A stretch of 64,000 bases of DNA from Pedobacter alluvionis (GTDB lineage Bacteria; Bacteroidota; Bacteroidia; Sphingobacteriales; Sphingobacteriaceae), in the NCBI RefSeq assembly GCF_003664035.1, contig NZ_RCCK01000012.1, positions 62,001 through 126,000 of the forward strand, given 5' to 3'. Below are positions 45,361 through 54,819 of the stretch, piece by piece. The notes beneath the pieces are model-generated. The model did not search any database and was not told where the DNA came from. It worked only from the letters and a program-made list of their open reading frames with translations. The number at the start of each line of letters is the position of its first letter. The stretch's first letter is position 1. The position numbers and the translations under genes were made by a program.

Positions 45361-46004
45361 TGAGGATTAATCGTTCATTAGTCATTAGTTCATTTGTCAT
45401 TAGTTTATTTCTAATCGGTTAATCGATCGGTTATTGTTTTATTGATGGTTGATTTGTCAAGGACTGCAGGCTAACTAATTCAGTTTTGCACTCAATTATC
45501 ACAATTGAAAGATTCGGGTAAAGATCCTTCGACTACACTGCCATTGATGTTATTTTACAAATTGTTATTAATCAGTATTTTAACTGCTTTCGCATTTCCG
45601 CCCAACTAGGCCATAGCACGGTATCCCCGTTCTACTTAAATCCGGCCTAACAAATTTTTCGGGCTGCACTGTTCTGGCCGTACAACCGGCTTCAAAAGAA
45701 AACGGCGAAGCCCTCATGAATGCAGCTGAAAGTTATAAACAACAAATGAATAAATTTTCAGCCGGCATTTTTTGTTTCTTTTTGATGCCAAAAAGAAAGA
45801 GCCCTTCGGCGGCGGCGAGCCGAGGCAAGACCGTGGTGCACGGCAAAAGAAATCAATTATACGTCAAAATATTGATTTTTTTTAAATAAATTATCCCTCA
45901 GTATAACACGGCACGAAGGGTATTTGACTCGGGACTTAGGACTAAAGACTGCGGACAAGCAGCGCCCATCTTCTACAATCCCTATTACATCTTTCATTTT
46001 TACT
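45361..46004. other. Spacer with short-word and dispersed repeats
   Basis: No gene is seen here. The spacer contains TCATTAGT-type word repeats (45371-45406), dispersed repeat copy B, and a GGACTTAGGACTAAAGACT phrase near 45933. Confidence 0.5.
45769..45848 (-). repeat. Dispersed intergenic repeat, copy B (reverse of copy A)
   Basis: Read on the minus strand, it contains GTCTTGCCTCGGCT (complement of 45818-45831), CGCCGCCG and GGGCTCTTTCTTTTTGG in the same order as copy A at 4822-4908, without copy A's extra hairpin. Confidence 0.65.
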
Positions 46005-46012
46005 TATCTTTG
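46005..46012 (+). promoter_or_regulatory. -7 element close to the tsaB start
   Basis: TATCTTTG at 46005-46012 fits the TAnnTTTG consensus and ends only 4 bases before the ATG at 46017. If used, transcription would begin at or near the start codon, giving an almost leaderless mRNA. No convincing -33 element is visible. Confidence 0.4.
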
Positions 46013-46016
46013 GTCC

Positions 46017-46712
46017 ATGGCTAAAATACTTCAAATAGAAACCGCTACAGCGATCTGTTCTGTAGCATTATCTGTTAACGGGAAAACAATTTCATTTAAA
46101 GAAGAGCACGGACAAAACCTGCACGCAGCAAATTTAACCCTGTTTATTGATGAGGTAGTTAGAACTGCAGGACTAAGCTATCAGGAGATTGATGCCATCG
46201 CTGTAAGTAAAGGTCCTGGATCTTATACCGGATTGAGAATTGGTGTTTCTACTGCTAAAGGACTTTGTTATGCCTTAGATAAACCCCTGATTGCAATTGA
46301 AACATTAGAAATGATGGCTGCCGGTTACTTAGCACAGAACCCGGATTATTCTGGTTTAATTTGTCCGATGATTGATGCCCGTAGAATGGAAGTTTATACC
46401 TCAATTTTCGACCTATCGTTAAACATAATTTTACCAACTGAAGCTAAAATTATTGATGAAACAAGTTTTACAGATTATCTGGCACAGGACACGCTTACTT
46501 TTATAGGTGATGGCGCAGCCAAGTGTGCAGAAGTTTTAACACATCAAAATGCAAAATTCGATGAAGCTAACTTTAATTCTGCAACATATATGTCGCGTTT
46601 AGCTAACAAAGCTTTCAGCAACAGTAAATTTGAAGATGTAGCCTATTTCGAACCCTTTTACCTGAAAGATTTTGTAGTTACCCAATCTAAAAAACAACAA
46701 GCACAGGGTTAA
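46017..46712 (+). CDS. tsaB: tRNA threonylcarbamoyladenosine biosynthesis protein TsaB
   Basis: This 231-aa protein belongs to the ASKHA fold: ILQIETATAICSVAL at the N-terminus, VSKGPGSYTGLRIGVSTAKGL near residue 63-83, and PMIDARRMEVYTSIF near 120. TsaB pairs with TsaD to make the t6A modification of tRNAs that read ANN codons. An ATG 93 bases upstream is in frame, but those 31 residues do not resemble the family, so I start at 46017. Confidence 0.9.
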   Translation: MAKILQIETATAICSVALSVNGKTISFKEEHGQNLHAANLTLFIDEVVRTAGLSYQEIDAIAVSKGPGSYTGLRIGVSTAKGLCYALDKPLIAIETLEMMAAGYLAQNPDYSGLICPMIDARRMEVYTSIFDLSLNIILPTEAKIIDETSFTDYLAQDTLTFIGDGAAKCAEVLTHQNAKFDEANFNSATYMSRLANKAFSNSKFEDVAYFEPFYLKDFVVTQSKKQQAQG

Positions 46713-46717
46713 AACGT

Positions 46718-48127
46718 TTATCGTTTTTTAAAGATCGAAAACAAATTTTTAAAGAAACTCCCCCCTTCATTGTTATTTATGCCAGGTATTACATCGGCAA
46801 ACTGCGGATGGTTAACCTCATTGCCGAATTTAATGCCTACACCCATATAAAAAGAAGCACCGTTGGGGCCATTGCCTATTGTAGCATCTTTTTTAAGTAG
46901 TCCATAAGCCTGGAAACTGGTAGCCACTAAATTATCGGTACCCATAAACAATTCGAAATTTGGCGTCTGGTATTTTCCTTGCAGGCCAACCATAAAAACA
47001 CCATTTAAATTATATAATGGGGTAATACTTCCTGAAAGATCGTTAAAAATAAAGGTATTTACAAAAGCGATGTCCCCGCCTTTGTAAAACAGGTTTTTCG
47101 AAACGGCCAATGCGGGTTTGTAAAAATCATAACGTTTAGATAGGTAAACATCCAGTTTAGCATTTGTTGGGGCCAAAAACTTTTTGGGTTGCCCTGAACG
47201 GAGGAAAATGTCTTTTATTTGCTGATTGATATTCGACTGGTTGTTTACTATATTCGGAATACCGTCCGGTTGATTTATAGTAGTACGTTGGGTATTACTG
47301 CGCCACCAGATAAATCCTAAATCTTTAATGTTAGCCATTAAAAACAAACCCTTTTCCGTGGTATAATTTGTTCCAAAACCTAATGATAAACCAGGGTTTT
47401 TAAAATTTGGGAAGAAGTTTTTCTGATCTACCTCCTTAAAGTCAGAGAAGTTAGCGGAATAGGTTCCTTTCAAGCTAATTAACGGATCATTTGATCCGGG
47501 TGTGATATATAAATAAGAATCAGAAACATCTAATTTGTTATAAAGTATTCCGCTCAATATACTTGCTTTTAAACCAAATGCCAGCCTTTTATTCCAGTTT
47601 TCCCGATAGGTAAAGCTAAATTGATGGTAGCTTTGTTCATAACCCTTGGTATCCAATATCCCGGAATACAGTTGGGCGGTATTAAATCTTTCGAAAGAAT
47701 TAAAAATAACCAAAGTTTCGTTAGTGTAATCTATATTTGCATCAGATCTGATCTGCCACGAAAACCCCATTTCATTTTGATCGTTATAAGACATGAAAAG
47801 CCTGAAGGCTGCTACATAGATATTGCTGTTCTCAAAAAAATGATTTACTTCTCCGGTGCCAATCGGTAAACTTCTGCTATCAAAAACACCTGTCTGTGTT
47901 AATTTTCTTATGGTTGGCCCGGAGCTTCCCTTATTAATGGCATTTGTTCCAAGATAGGGTAAGAAGAAATTGGAAGAAAATCTTCGTGATGAATTCAGGG
48001 TGAAAGAGTTTTGAGATGGATTTTCGAATGCATCAAACATGGTTTTTGTGTCAAAAAGCGCATATTGTTGTGCATTTGCAACCCCGAAGCTGGCTATTGC
48101 CAGTAACGCAAGTAAAAGTTTCTTCAT
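46718..48127 (-). CDS. DUF5723-family outer-membrane protein
   Basis: This 469-aa protein has a signal peptide (ending NAQ, residue 19), then beta-rich repeats with Asn and aromatic residues, for example NSFTLNSSRRFSSNFFLPYLG. It closely fits DUF5723, predicted beta-barrels of this phylum of unknown function. The stop is 5 bases from the tsaB stop (convergent). A gene for a membrane-anchored protein lies 30 bases upstream, possibly in the same operon. Confidence 0.75.
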   Translation of the reverse strand: MKKLLLALLAIASFGVANAQQYALFDTKTMFDAFENPSQNSFTLNSSRRFSSNFFLPYLGTNAINKGSSGPTIRKLTQTGVFDSRSLPIGTGEVNHFFENSNIYVAAFRLFMSYNDQNEMGFSWQIRSDANIDYTNETLVIFNSFERFNTAQLYSGILDTKGYEQSYHQFSFTYRENWNKRLAFGLKASILSGILYNKLDVSDSYLYITPGSNDPLISLKGTYSANFSDFKEVDQKNFFPNFKNPGLSLGFGTNYTTEKGLFLMANIKDLGFIWWRSNTQRTTINQPDGIPNIVNNQSNINQQIKDIFLRSGQPKKFLAPTNAKLDVYLSKRYDFYKPALAVSKNLFYKGGDIAFVNTFIFNDLSGSITPLYNLNGVFMVGLQGKYQTPNFELFMGTDNLVATSFQAYGLLKKDATIGNGPNGASFYMGVGIKFGNEVNHPQFADVIPGINNNEGGSFFKNLFSIFKKR

Positions 48128-48157
48128 GTAAAATAGTTTCCAGGGATGGTTTCCTTA

Positions 48158-49726
48158 TTAACGGTTACTTAATGAATCTGGTATTTCTGGTTGTATATAT
48201 TTGTTTAAAAGCAAGTTAGTGATGAACTTGTTTTTATCTGAACTCATTTGGTAGCAAAAGGTATCGAAACTTTTTAAACCACTATCGGCCCGTAAATGTT
48301 TGTAGAAATTCAGTTGAATGTTGTGCCTGAAAATATCTGCAGAATTTTTAGTATTGATGTAATAGCTGATATTCGACGTGGTAGAAATCTGGTTCATTGC
48401 ACCTAAATATTGTGGCGTTTGTATTAAAAGCCTGTTGTTTTTATAATTATTTAGAAATGATTGCAACGTGCTGGCATTATTGGCTACAACTAAATTATTA
48501 TCTATAATGACGTAATAAGGGCGTGCAAATTTTTTAAAAGGCTCACCAAAATAACTGTATAAGATATCTGTCGATTTAAAGAGCTTAATTTCTTCGTTAT
48601 ACTCTGCACTTACATCCAGCAATAACTGTTTTACCTTTTCACCATTTGATAATGAAATTGCGCCTAGTTTTTCGCTGGTGCTTAACTGAAAAAGAATAAA
48701 CTGATTTTTCGTGTAAGTAGTGAATATCAAATTTAAATCTGTTCTGTAATCATCCTTTACTTTTTTTATTGCGGCATTGGTTTTTGAAAGTATTTTCGTC
48801 TGTTCCTGCCAGCTATTCAGTTTTTTGAGCCATTTACCATAATCATCATAAGCATAAAGTACATAATTCGCAGTATTATCAGGCAGGATATTTTGGATAG
48901 ATGTATTTTGGGCCGCGGTGTTTTCGAATAATTTAAGATAATTATGCTGATCTTTTAATTCGGTACTCCCGTTGAAAAGAATTTTCTCTTTACTGAAATT
49001 GTAATTGAGTACAGCGAAACTGTTCTGCTGGTTAAACAGGGCAATTTCGCCATTAATGTTACCTGCAATAATATTTTTGAGCAATAAGGTAGCCTGGTTA
49101 AAATTAATATAAACATGGCTGAGCACATTTTTAATTTGACGGTTATTCTCCTTAATGTATTCGGTAAATGGGTTTTCTGTTAAACGTACATTGGCATCAT
49201 TAATCAGTTTGAGTGATGTTGATGCAGTTAATACCTGGTTATGAATACCTAAATAAACCGATAAGCTGTCATTGAGCTTCACCGTGTACAGGTCCTTAGC
49301 ATTTTCGCTGATCGTTTTTTTTAATTTTAACTGTTCGTAGAGTTTTTTGATGTCATTATCACGTTGTATCTGCACGGTGATTAAGAAGTTCAGCGTTTTA
49401 TTCGAGTCCGGCAGTACACTAATATAAACCTGCTGATCTTTCAGGTATCTGTTAAACAGATTATCGTCGATAATGCTTGCTTTCAGCTGTTTTAACAGGT
49501 TCATTTTATCTTTCCCTAAAACCTGTTGGAGAAGCTGCTGCCCTTCAATGATATCGTAAAAACCTTTATCGTTTTGAAAAGAAAACACCAAAGCGGCATT
49601 ATTGGTTGCCGATTGCAGCGCCAGGTCTTTCGCATCATTATCAATTCCCAATTTCGAAAAATAGAGGTAGGCCATAAAGGCTACACTTAAAAATAATGCA
49701 CTTGTTAGAATTACGATTTTTTTCAT
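48158..49726 (-). CDS. Membrane-anchored protein of unknown function
   Basis: This 522-aa protein has one N-terminal membrane helix (VILTSALFLSVAFMAYLYF, about 4-22), so it is either tail-out in the periplasm or secreted. The rest is mixed alpha/beta without a motif I recognise. It is adjacent to the DUF5723 gene in the same direction, so the two may work together at the envelope. Confidence 0.6.
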   Translation of the reverse strand: MKKIVILTSALFLSVAFMAYLYFSKLGIDNDAKDLALQSATNNAALVFSFQNDKGFYDIIEGQQLLQQVLGKDKMNLLKQLKASIIDDNLFNRYLKDQQVYISVLPDSNKTLNFLITVQIQRDNDIKKLYEQLKLKKTISENAKDLYTVKLNDSLSVYLGIHNQVLTASTSLKLINDANVRLTENPFTEYIKENNRQIKNVLSHVYINFNQATLLLKNIIAGNINGEIALFNQQNSFAVLNYNFSKEKILFNGSTELKDQHNYLKLFENTAAQNTSIQNILPDNTANYVLYAYDDYGKWLKKLNSWQEQTKILSKTNAAIKKVKDDYRTDLNLIFTTYTKNQFILFQLSTSEKLGAISLSNGEKVKQLLLDVSAEYNEEIKLFKSTDILYSYFGEPFKKFARPYYVIIDNNLVVANNASTLQSFLNNYKNNRLLIQTPQYLGAMNQISTTSNISYYINTKNSADIFRHNIQLNFYKHLRADSGLKSFDTFCYQMSSDKNKFITNLLLNKYIQPEIPDSLSNR

Positions 49727-49816
49727 CTGCTGTGCAACAAATTTAATTTATTACATTGATTAGTGAGAAGTTCTTTGCCAATTTATTAATTTAGCGATTG
49801 CTACTAGCAATTAACT

Positions 49817-50203
49817 ATGAATAAACGAATAATCCTTACTGCTTCTTTTTTTGGTGCTGTTGCTGTTTTACTGGGTGCATTCGGTGCCCATGGCCTAAAG
49901 GCCCTAATTGATGGACCATCATTAGAAATCTGGCAAAAAGGTGTTGATTACCAGTTCTATCATACATTTGCACTATTGTACCTTTCTACCTTCGCCCGTT
50001 ATCGGAACAAACTCATTAATATTGCTTATTTCTGCTTCACATTTGGAATCATCCTTTTTTCAGGATCGTTATATTTATTGGCTACCCGAAGCATATCGCA
50101 TTTAGGATTTACTGAATTTATTGGCCCAATTACACCAATTGGCGGCCTTTTATTTGTATTGGGATGGATAATGCTCTTTTTTGCGGCATTTAAAGATAAA
50201 TAA
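49817..50203 (+). CDS. DUF423 family small membrane protein
   Basis: This 128-aa protein has four membrane helices and reads ASFFGAVAVLLGAFGAHGLKA at the N-terminus and PIGGLLFVLGWIMLFFAAFK at the C-terminus, matching DUF423 (YwdK/YgdD-like). The function is unknown. Its stop overlaps the priA start by one base (TAATG). Confidence 0.85.
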   Translation: MNKRIILTASFFGAVAVLLGAFGAHGLKALIDGPSLEIWQKGVDYQFYHTFALLYLSTFARYRNKLINIAYFCFTFGIILFSGSLYLLATRSISHLGFTEFIGPITPIGGLLFVLGWIMLFFAAFKDK

Positions 50204-52683
50204 TGAATACTTTCGAAAACGATATTTTTTCAGAAAGAGAAACACTTTTTGTGGAAGTTATTTTGCCATTGTCTTTGGCGAAAAACTATACTTATCGGGT
50301 ACCTTTTGATTTAAACGACCAGATTGCTGTTGGAAAACGGGTGGTGGTGCAATTTGGAAAGCATAAAATTTATACGGCTTTAATTAGCGGAATCAGCACG
50401 GTACCACCAGTGGCTTATGAGGCGAAATATATTATCGATGTTGTAGATGCCGAACCTGTAATTACACCCATGCAGCTTAAATTCTGGACATGGATGACCA
50501 ATTATTATATGTGCAATGAAGGTGATGTAATGGCGGCTGCATTACCTGCAAGTTTAAAATTGGCCAGCGAAACTATATTGATTCTTCGTGAAGATTATAA
50601 CGAAGATACTGCGCTTACTGATAAGGAAGAAATCATCATCAATGCACTGAAACAGCAACAGAAACTTACAGTTAATGATGTTTCTAAGCTACTGGGACAG
50701 AAAACGGTGTATCCGATCATCAACCATTTACTCGATAAAGAATTGATTCTGGTTGCCGAGGAGGTAGTGCAGAAATATAAACCTTTGCTTAAATCATTTA
50801 TCATTTTAAATGATTTTTATAGCGATGAAGAAAATCTGAAACAGCTTTTTAATGTTTTGGATAGGGCGCCTAAACAATTAGACGCTTTACTGGCTTACCT
50901 GAAATTACAAAAATCAAATCTCCCGATCTCCAAAGAACAGCTTTTGGAAGAAAGTAATTGCGGACCAGCAGCATTAAAAGCTTTAACCGACAAAGATATT
51001 TTTGTGGTAATGAAAAGGCCGGTTAGTCGCCTGGCCGCTCACGATGAAGAGTTTAGTGTTAATTTTGAACTGAACGAAGGTCAACAGAAAGCATTAGGTC
51101 AGATTAACCAACACTTTGAAGAGAAAGAGGTGGTTTTGCTGCATGGTGTCACTGCATCAGGAAAAACACAGGTTTATATTAAACTGATTGAAAAAATTAT
51201 TCAAAATACAGATGGACAGGTATTGTTCCTGTTGCCCGAAATTGCCTTAACCACACAGATTGTAGAGCGGATTAAACGTTATTTTGGCAATTCGATAGGC
51301 GTATACCATTCTAAATTCAACAATAGCGAAAGGGTAGAAATCTGGAATAAAGTAAGAACAGGTGCCTATAAAGTAATCTTAGGCGCACGTTCAGCTGTTT
51401 TTCTTCCCTTTCAGGATTTAAAACTAATTGTGGTTGATGAAGAACATGAACCCTCATATAAACAATACGATCCGGCACCACGCTACCAGGCAAGGGATGC
51501 AGCCATTTACTTAGGATACCTGCATCAGGCGAAAGTGATTTTAGGTTCAGCTACGCCATCTTTAGAGAGTTATTATAATACTTTGCAGGGAAAATACGGA
51601 CTTGTAGAGATGAAAGAGCGTTTTGGAGGTGTTCAGCTTCCTAATCAGCAAGTGGTAAGTATTTCGGAAGAAACAAAGAAAAAAACGATGAGTTCGTATT
51701 TTTCGAGCGTGTTGATCAAAGATATCGACCTGGCACTTTCTAAAAAAGAGCAGATTGTGTTATTCCAGAACAGGAGAGGTTATGCCACTATTTTAATCTG
51801 TGCAACCTGTGGTTATACCCCAAAATGTGTAAACTGCGATGTAAGTTTAACCTATCATAAAAGCAGTGGGAAATTACATTGTCACTATTGTGGTTATCAG
51901 CAAAGCAGTGTAAATATTTGTCCGGCTTGTGGTTCGGTACATGTAGAGCAAAAAGGTTTTGGTACCGAGCGTATTGAAGAAGAACTCAGATTACTTTATC
52001 CCGAAGTGACCATTGCCCGGCTGGATATGGATAGTACGCGGACAAAAAATGGGCTTCAGCAGATCTTAAACGACTTTCAAGAGAAGAAAACCGATATTTT
52101 AATTGGCACACAGATGGTGGCCAAAGGATTGGATTTCGACAACCTGAATCTTATTGGGGTAATTAATGCCGATACACTTTTAGGTTACCCTGATTTCCGT
52201 GCTTACGAAAGGAGTTTCCAGTTGTTGGCACAGGTTGCGGGTAGGGCCGGTAGAAGGGCCGATCAGGGTAATGTTTGTATCCAGACTTACGATGCCGAAA
52301 ACCGAATCATAAAACAAGTGGTAAACAATGATTACGAAGGGATGTACAACGACGAAATCGTTGAACGCGAGAAATTCTTGTATCCACCTTTTTCCAGAAT
52401 GATATTCTTGTATGTAAAACATAAAGATTCTCATATACTAGATCACGCGGCATTCACTTTGGCTAACATCCTAAAAGGAAAATTTGGTAAACGTGTTTTA
52501 GGCCCCGAACAACCTTTAGTAAGCCGTGTACGGAATCTTTATATCAAACAGATCATTATCAAAGCTGATAAGCATACGGCCATTCAAAAGGTTAAAGATG
52601 CATTAAAAGAAACCCTGACCCAATTTAATGCCACCAAAGAATTTAAAGGTGTTTTTACACAAATAGACGTAGATCCGTATTAG
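50203..52683 (+). CDS. priA: Primosomal replication protein N' (PriA helicase)
   Basis: This 826-aa helicase restarts stalled replication. Walker A is GVTASGKT near residue 307, DEEH near 409, and the RGRG-type motif VAGRAGRR near 680. The two zinc-binding clusters show CATCGYTPKCVNCD near 535 and CHYCGY/CPACGS near 565-580. The N-terminal 3'-end-binding domain is present. Length and motifs are complete. Confidence 0.94.
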   Translation: MNTFENDIFSERETLFVEVILPLSLAKNYTYRVPFDLNDQIAVGKRVVVQFGKHKIYTALISGISTVPPVAYEAKYIIDVVDAEPVITPMQLKFWTWMTNYYMCNEGDVMAAALPASLKLASETILILREDYNEDTALTDKEEIIINALKQQQKLTVNDVSKLLGQKTVYPIINHLLDKELILVAEEVVQKYKPLLKSFIILNDFYSDEENLKQLFNVLDRAPKQLDALLAYLKLQKSNLPISKEQLLEESNCGPAALKALTDKDIFVVMKRPVSRLAAHDEEFSVNFELNEGQQKALGQINQHFEEKEVVLLHGVTASGKTQVYIKLIEKIIQNTDGQVLFLLPEIALTTQIVERIKRYFGNSIGVYHSKFNNSERVEIWNKVRTGAYKVILGARSAVFLPFQDLKLIVVDEEHEPSYKQYDPAPRYQARDAAIYLGYLHQAKVILGSATPSLESYYNTLQGKYGLVEMKERFGGVQLPNQQVVSISEETKKKTMSSYFSSVLIKDIDLALSKKEQIVLFQNRRGYATILICATCGYTPKCVNCDVSLTYHKSSGKLHCHYCGYQQSSVNICPACGSVHVEQKGFGTERIEEELRLLYPEVTIARLDMDSTRTKNGLQQILNDFQEKKTDILIGTQMVAKGLDFDNLNLIGVINADTLLGYPDFRAYERSFQLLAQVAGRAGRRADQGNVCIQTYDAENRIIKQVVNNDYEGMYNDEIVEREKFLYPPFSRMIFLYVKHKDSHILDHAAFTLANILKGKFGKRVLGPEQPLVSRVRNLYIKQIIIKADKHTAIQKVKDALKETLTQFNATKEFKGVFTQIDVDPY

Positions 52684-52922
52684 AAAGGGAGAGTGTATTG
52701 TCAATGCTGAACATAGTGAAGCATCTGCAAGCGATAAGTACTAAACTTTAATTAAGCACAGCACTGTTTTTGAGGTTGATGCGTTTAGGCAATGGATTCT
52801 TCACTGCGTTCAGAATGACAGATTAAATTAATTGCGGATTTAAGTTTTGATTTAGTGTTACTTACGGTAATGTGGATTTCTTTATCTTGCATCACCGTTA
52901 AAAAAAGCTAATTTTGAAGCTC

Positions 52923-53579
52923 ATGGCGTATAAATTTGTTGATAATTACCGGGAACGTGGAGCGAGAAAAAAACTGGTTGAGTTGCTAAAATCTCGCGGA
53001 ATTGAAGATGAAAATGTCTTAAAAGCCATAGGTAAAGTTCCGCGGCACTTCTTTTTTGACGAAACTTTTTGGAACCAATCTTACAAAGATATTGCTTTTC
53101 CAATAGGGGATGGGCAAACCATATCTCAACCTTACACGGTTGCTTACCAAAGTGAATTGCTGCACATTAAAAAAGGAGATAAAGTACTTGAGATCGGAAC
53201 GGGATCGGGCTATCAAACCTGTATTTTAATGGAGCTGGGTGCTACCGTTTTTACGATAGAAAGACAAGAGAATATTTACAACAGAACGATTCAGATTTTA
53301 CCTGGAATGGGTTACAGGCCTACTTTTTATTGTGGCGATGGCTCTAAAGGAATTGCTGCGCACGCACCATACGACAAAATAATCGTTACCGCTGGCGCTC
53401 CCCTGGTTCCGGAGATCTTATTAAAACAGTTAAAAATTGGTGGCATTCTGGTTATCCCGGTAGGAGATGAGAAAACGCAGAAAATGGTTACCGTTATCCG
53501 TGTTAGCGAAACCGACTACGAAAAAATTGTGTTAGATACCTTTAGGTTTGTACCCTTAGTTGGCGACCAGGCGTGGTAG
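52923..53579 (+). CDS. pcm: Protein-L-isoaspartate O-methyltransferase
   Basis: This 218-aa enzyme repairs isoaspartyl residues using SAM. Motifs are IGDGQTISQPYTVA near 60-73, VLEIGTGSGYQTCILMELGA near 83-102 and the C-terminal VPLVGDQAW. I chose the ATG at 52923; a TTG three codons earlier is less likely. The next gene is convergent smpB, with hairpins between. Confidence 0.9.
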   Translation: MAYKFVDNYRERGARKKLVELLKSRGIEDENVLKAIGKVPRHFFFDETFWNQSYKDIAFPIGDGQTISQPYTVAYQSELLHIKKGDKVLEIGTGSGYQTCILMELGATVFTIERQENIYNRTIQILPGMGYRPTFYCGDGSKGIAAHAPYDKIIVTAGAPLVPEILLKQLKIGGILVIPVGDEKTQKMVTVIRVSETDYEKIVLDTFRFVPLVGDQAW

Positions 53580-53651
53580 TCTTTTAGCCCAAAGTCCTCA
53601 GTCTTAAGTCAATTTGGACTCAGGACTAAAGACTTCAGACTGAAGACTAAA
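53580..53651. terminator. Bidirectional terminator region between pcm and smpB
   Basis: Nested AGTCCTCAGTC / GACTCAGGACT and AGTCTT/AAGACT words form imperfect inverted repeats on both strands. The same words recur at other intergenic sites (near 45930). It could stop transcription from both converging genes, but no long T-tract is seen. Confidence 0.45.
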
Positions 53652-54101
53652 CTAACGCTTCATCGCTCTATCCAACTCCCGCTTCGTATCTCTATCCTTA
53701 ATGCTATCACGTTTATCGAATTCTTTTTTACCTTGAGCCAGGGCAATCTCCATTTTAGCAAAACCTCTTTCGTTGATGAATATACGTAAAGGAACAATAG
53801 TATAACCTTTTTCTTCGCCTTTAAGCTTTAGCTTTCTGATTTCTTTTTTCTGTAATAATAATGCACGGTCGCGTTTTATATCGTGGTGATAAAAAGAACT
53901 GTGGCTATATTCAGAAATATGAAGGTTGCGCACGAAAAGATTGCCGCCAATAAACATGCAAAATGCATCCGTCATGTTGGCTTTACCTTGTCTGATCGCT
54001 TTTATTTCAGTTCCTAAAAGGGCAATACCGGCTACGTATTTATCTAAGAGATTATAGTCGAAATATGCTCTTTTATTTTTTATGTTGATGTCGTTTTTCA
54101 A
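53652..54101 (-). CDS. smpB: SsrA-binding protein
   Basis: This 149-aa protein binds tmRNA and rescues stalled ribosomes. Family features are NKRAYFDYNLLDKYVAGIAL, LLGTEIKAIRQGKANMTDAF, the LLLQKKEIRKLKLKGEEKG stretch, and the basic C-terminus DRAMKR. The tmRNA gene itself was not recognised in this window. Confidence 0.93.
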   Translation of the reverse strand: MKNDINIKNKRAYFDYNLLDKYVAGIALLGTEIKAIRQGKANMTDAFCMFIGGNLFVRNLHISEYSHSSFYHHDIKRDRALLLQKKEIRKLKLKGEEKGYTIVPLRIFINERGFAKMEIALAQGKKEFDKRDSIKDRDTKRELDRAMKR

Positions 54102-54353
54102 AATTTTAATAAAGTATGTTGTTGTAATATATACAATTGTATATAAAGTATAATGTTAAGATCGCAAATGAAGATATAAAATACCCGCACGTCATGCAGA
54201 ACTCCTTTCAGCATCTTTGTAACCGTAAAGGTCCTGAAATAAATCCGATAGCTATCGGATCAGGATGACAACCGTTTATGCGATTTGCCCTCAACCGGTT
54301 GCAAATATCTTAAAAAATGATGTGATAATTTAGTTTTATTTCAATTGTATGAA

Positions 54354-54406
54354 TTAAAGAAGTCAAGTTTGAATAGCCAAATCGCTTTAAAACTTGACTT
54401 CTTTAA
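54354..54406. repeat. Hairpin A, perfect 17-bp inverted repeat
   Basis: TTAAAGAAGTCAAGTTT (54354-54370) and AAACTTGACTTCTTTAA (54390-54406) pair perfectly across a 19-base loop. Confidence 0.8.
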
Positions 54407-54679
54407 TATCTGGAAATGTAAGGAAGAAGCATTTGGCAGCCTCCAGTCCCGCTTTTGCTGCAACAAAAGCAGAAAAAACTTTTGGTTTCCGCGTCAATCG
54501 TGTTTATTTAACAGAGGCTGTTGCAAGGAAATGCAAACCAATTGGCTACTCACAAACACCTTGTTCCTAAACCCGACAGGAGCGAACATTCCGATCCTTC
54601 ATCGGAATAAAGCGGATGGCGGGACAACAGTACCCATGAAAAACTGGCTTTCATTTTCTAATTATAATGCTTGGATTGG

Positions 54680-54728
54680 AGAGAAGTCAAGTTTTTTGGC
54701 AATGTGCATATTTAAACTTGACTTCTCT
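54680..54728. repeat. Hairpin B, perfect 15-bp inverted repeat
   Basis: AGAGAAGTCAAGTTT (54680-54694) and AAACTTGACTTCTCT (54714-54728) pair perfectly across a 19-base loop. Both arms share GAAGTCAAGTTT with hairpin A and the loop has the same length. Confidence 0.8.
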
Positions 54729-54819
54729 TGGATAAAAAATGTTCATCAGTTTGTAAAAGCTAATGATATATTATTATGTTCGTATTTATTCCGTTAAGTT
54801 TGGAGATAAAATATCAAAA

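Larger units (their letters stand above)
54102..54819. other. Long spacer with two paired hairpins and a palindrome
   Basis: No credible gene: a frame across 54345-54797 has no family resemblance and runs through the hairpins. The palindrome ATCCGATAGCTATCGGAT is at 54243-54260. The two hairpins at 54354-54406 and 54680-54728 share their core and bound about 270 bases that hold a GC-rich repeat phrase also seen near 37770. Confidence 0.55.

Noticed and set aside
54345..54797. Open frame of 150 residues
   Set aside because: It reads through both hairpins and a GC-rich repeat phrase, with no conserved features and poor codon sense.
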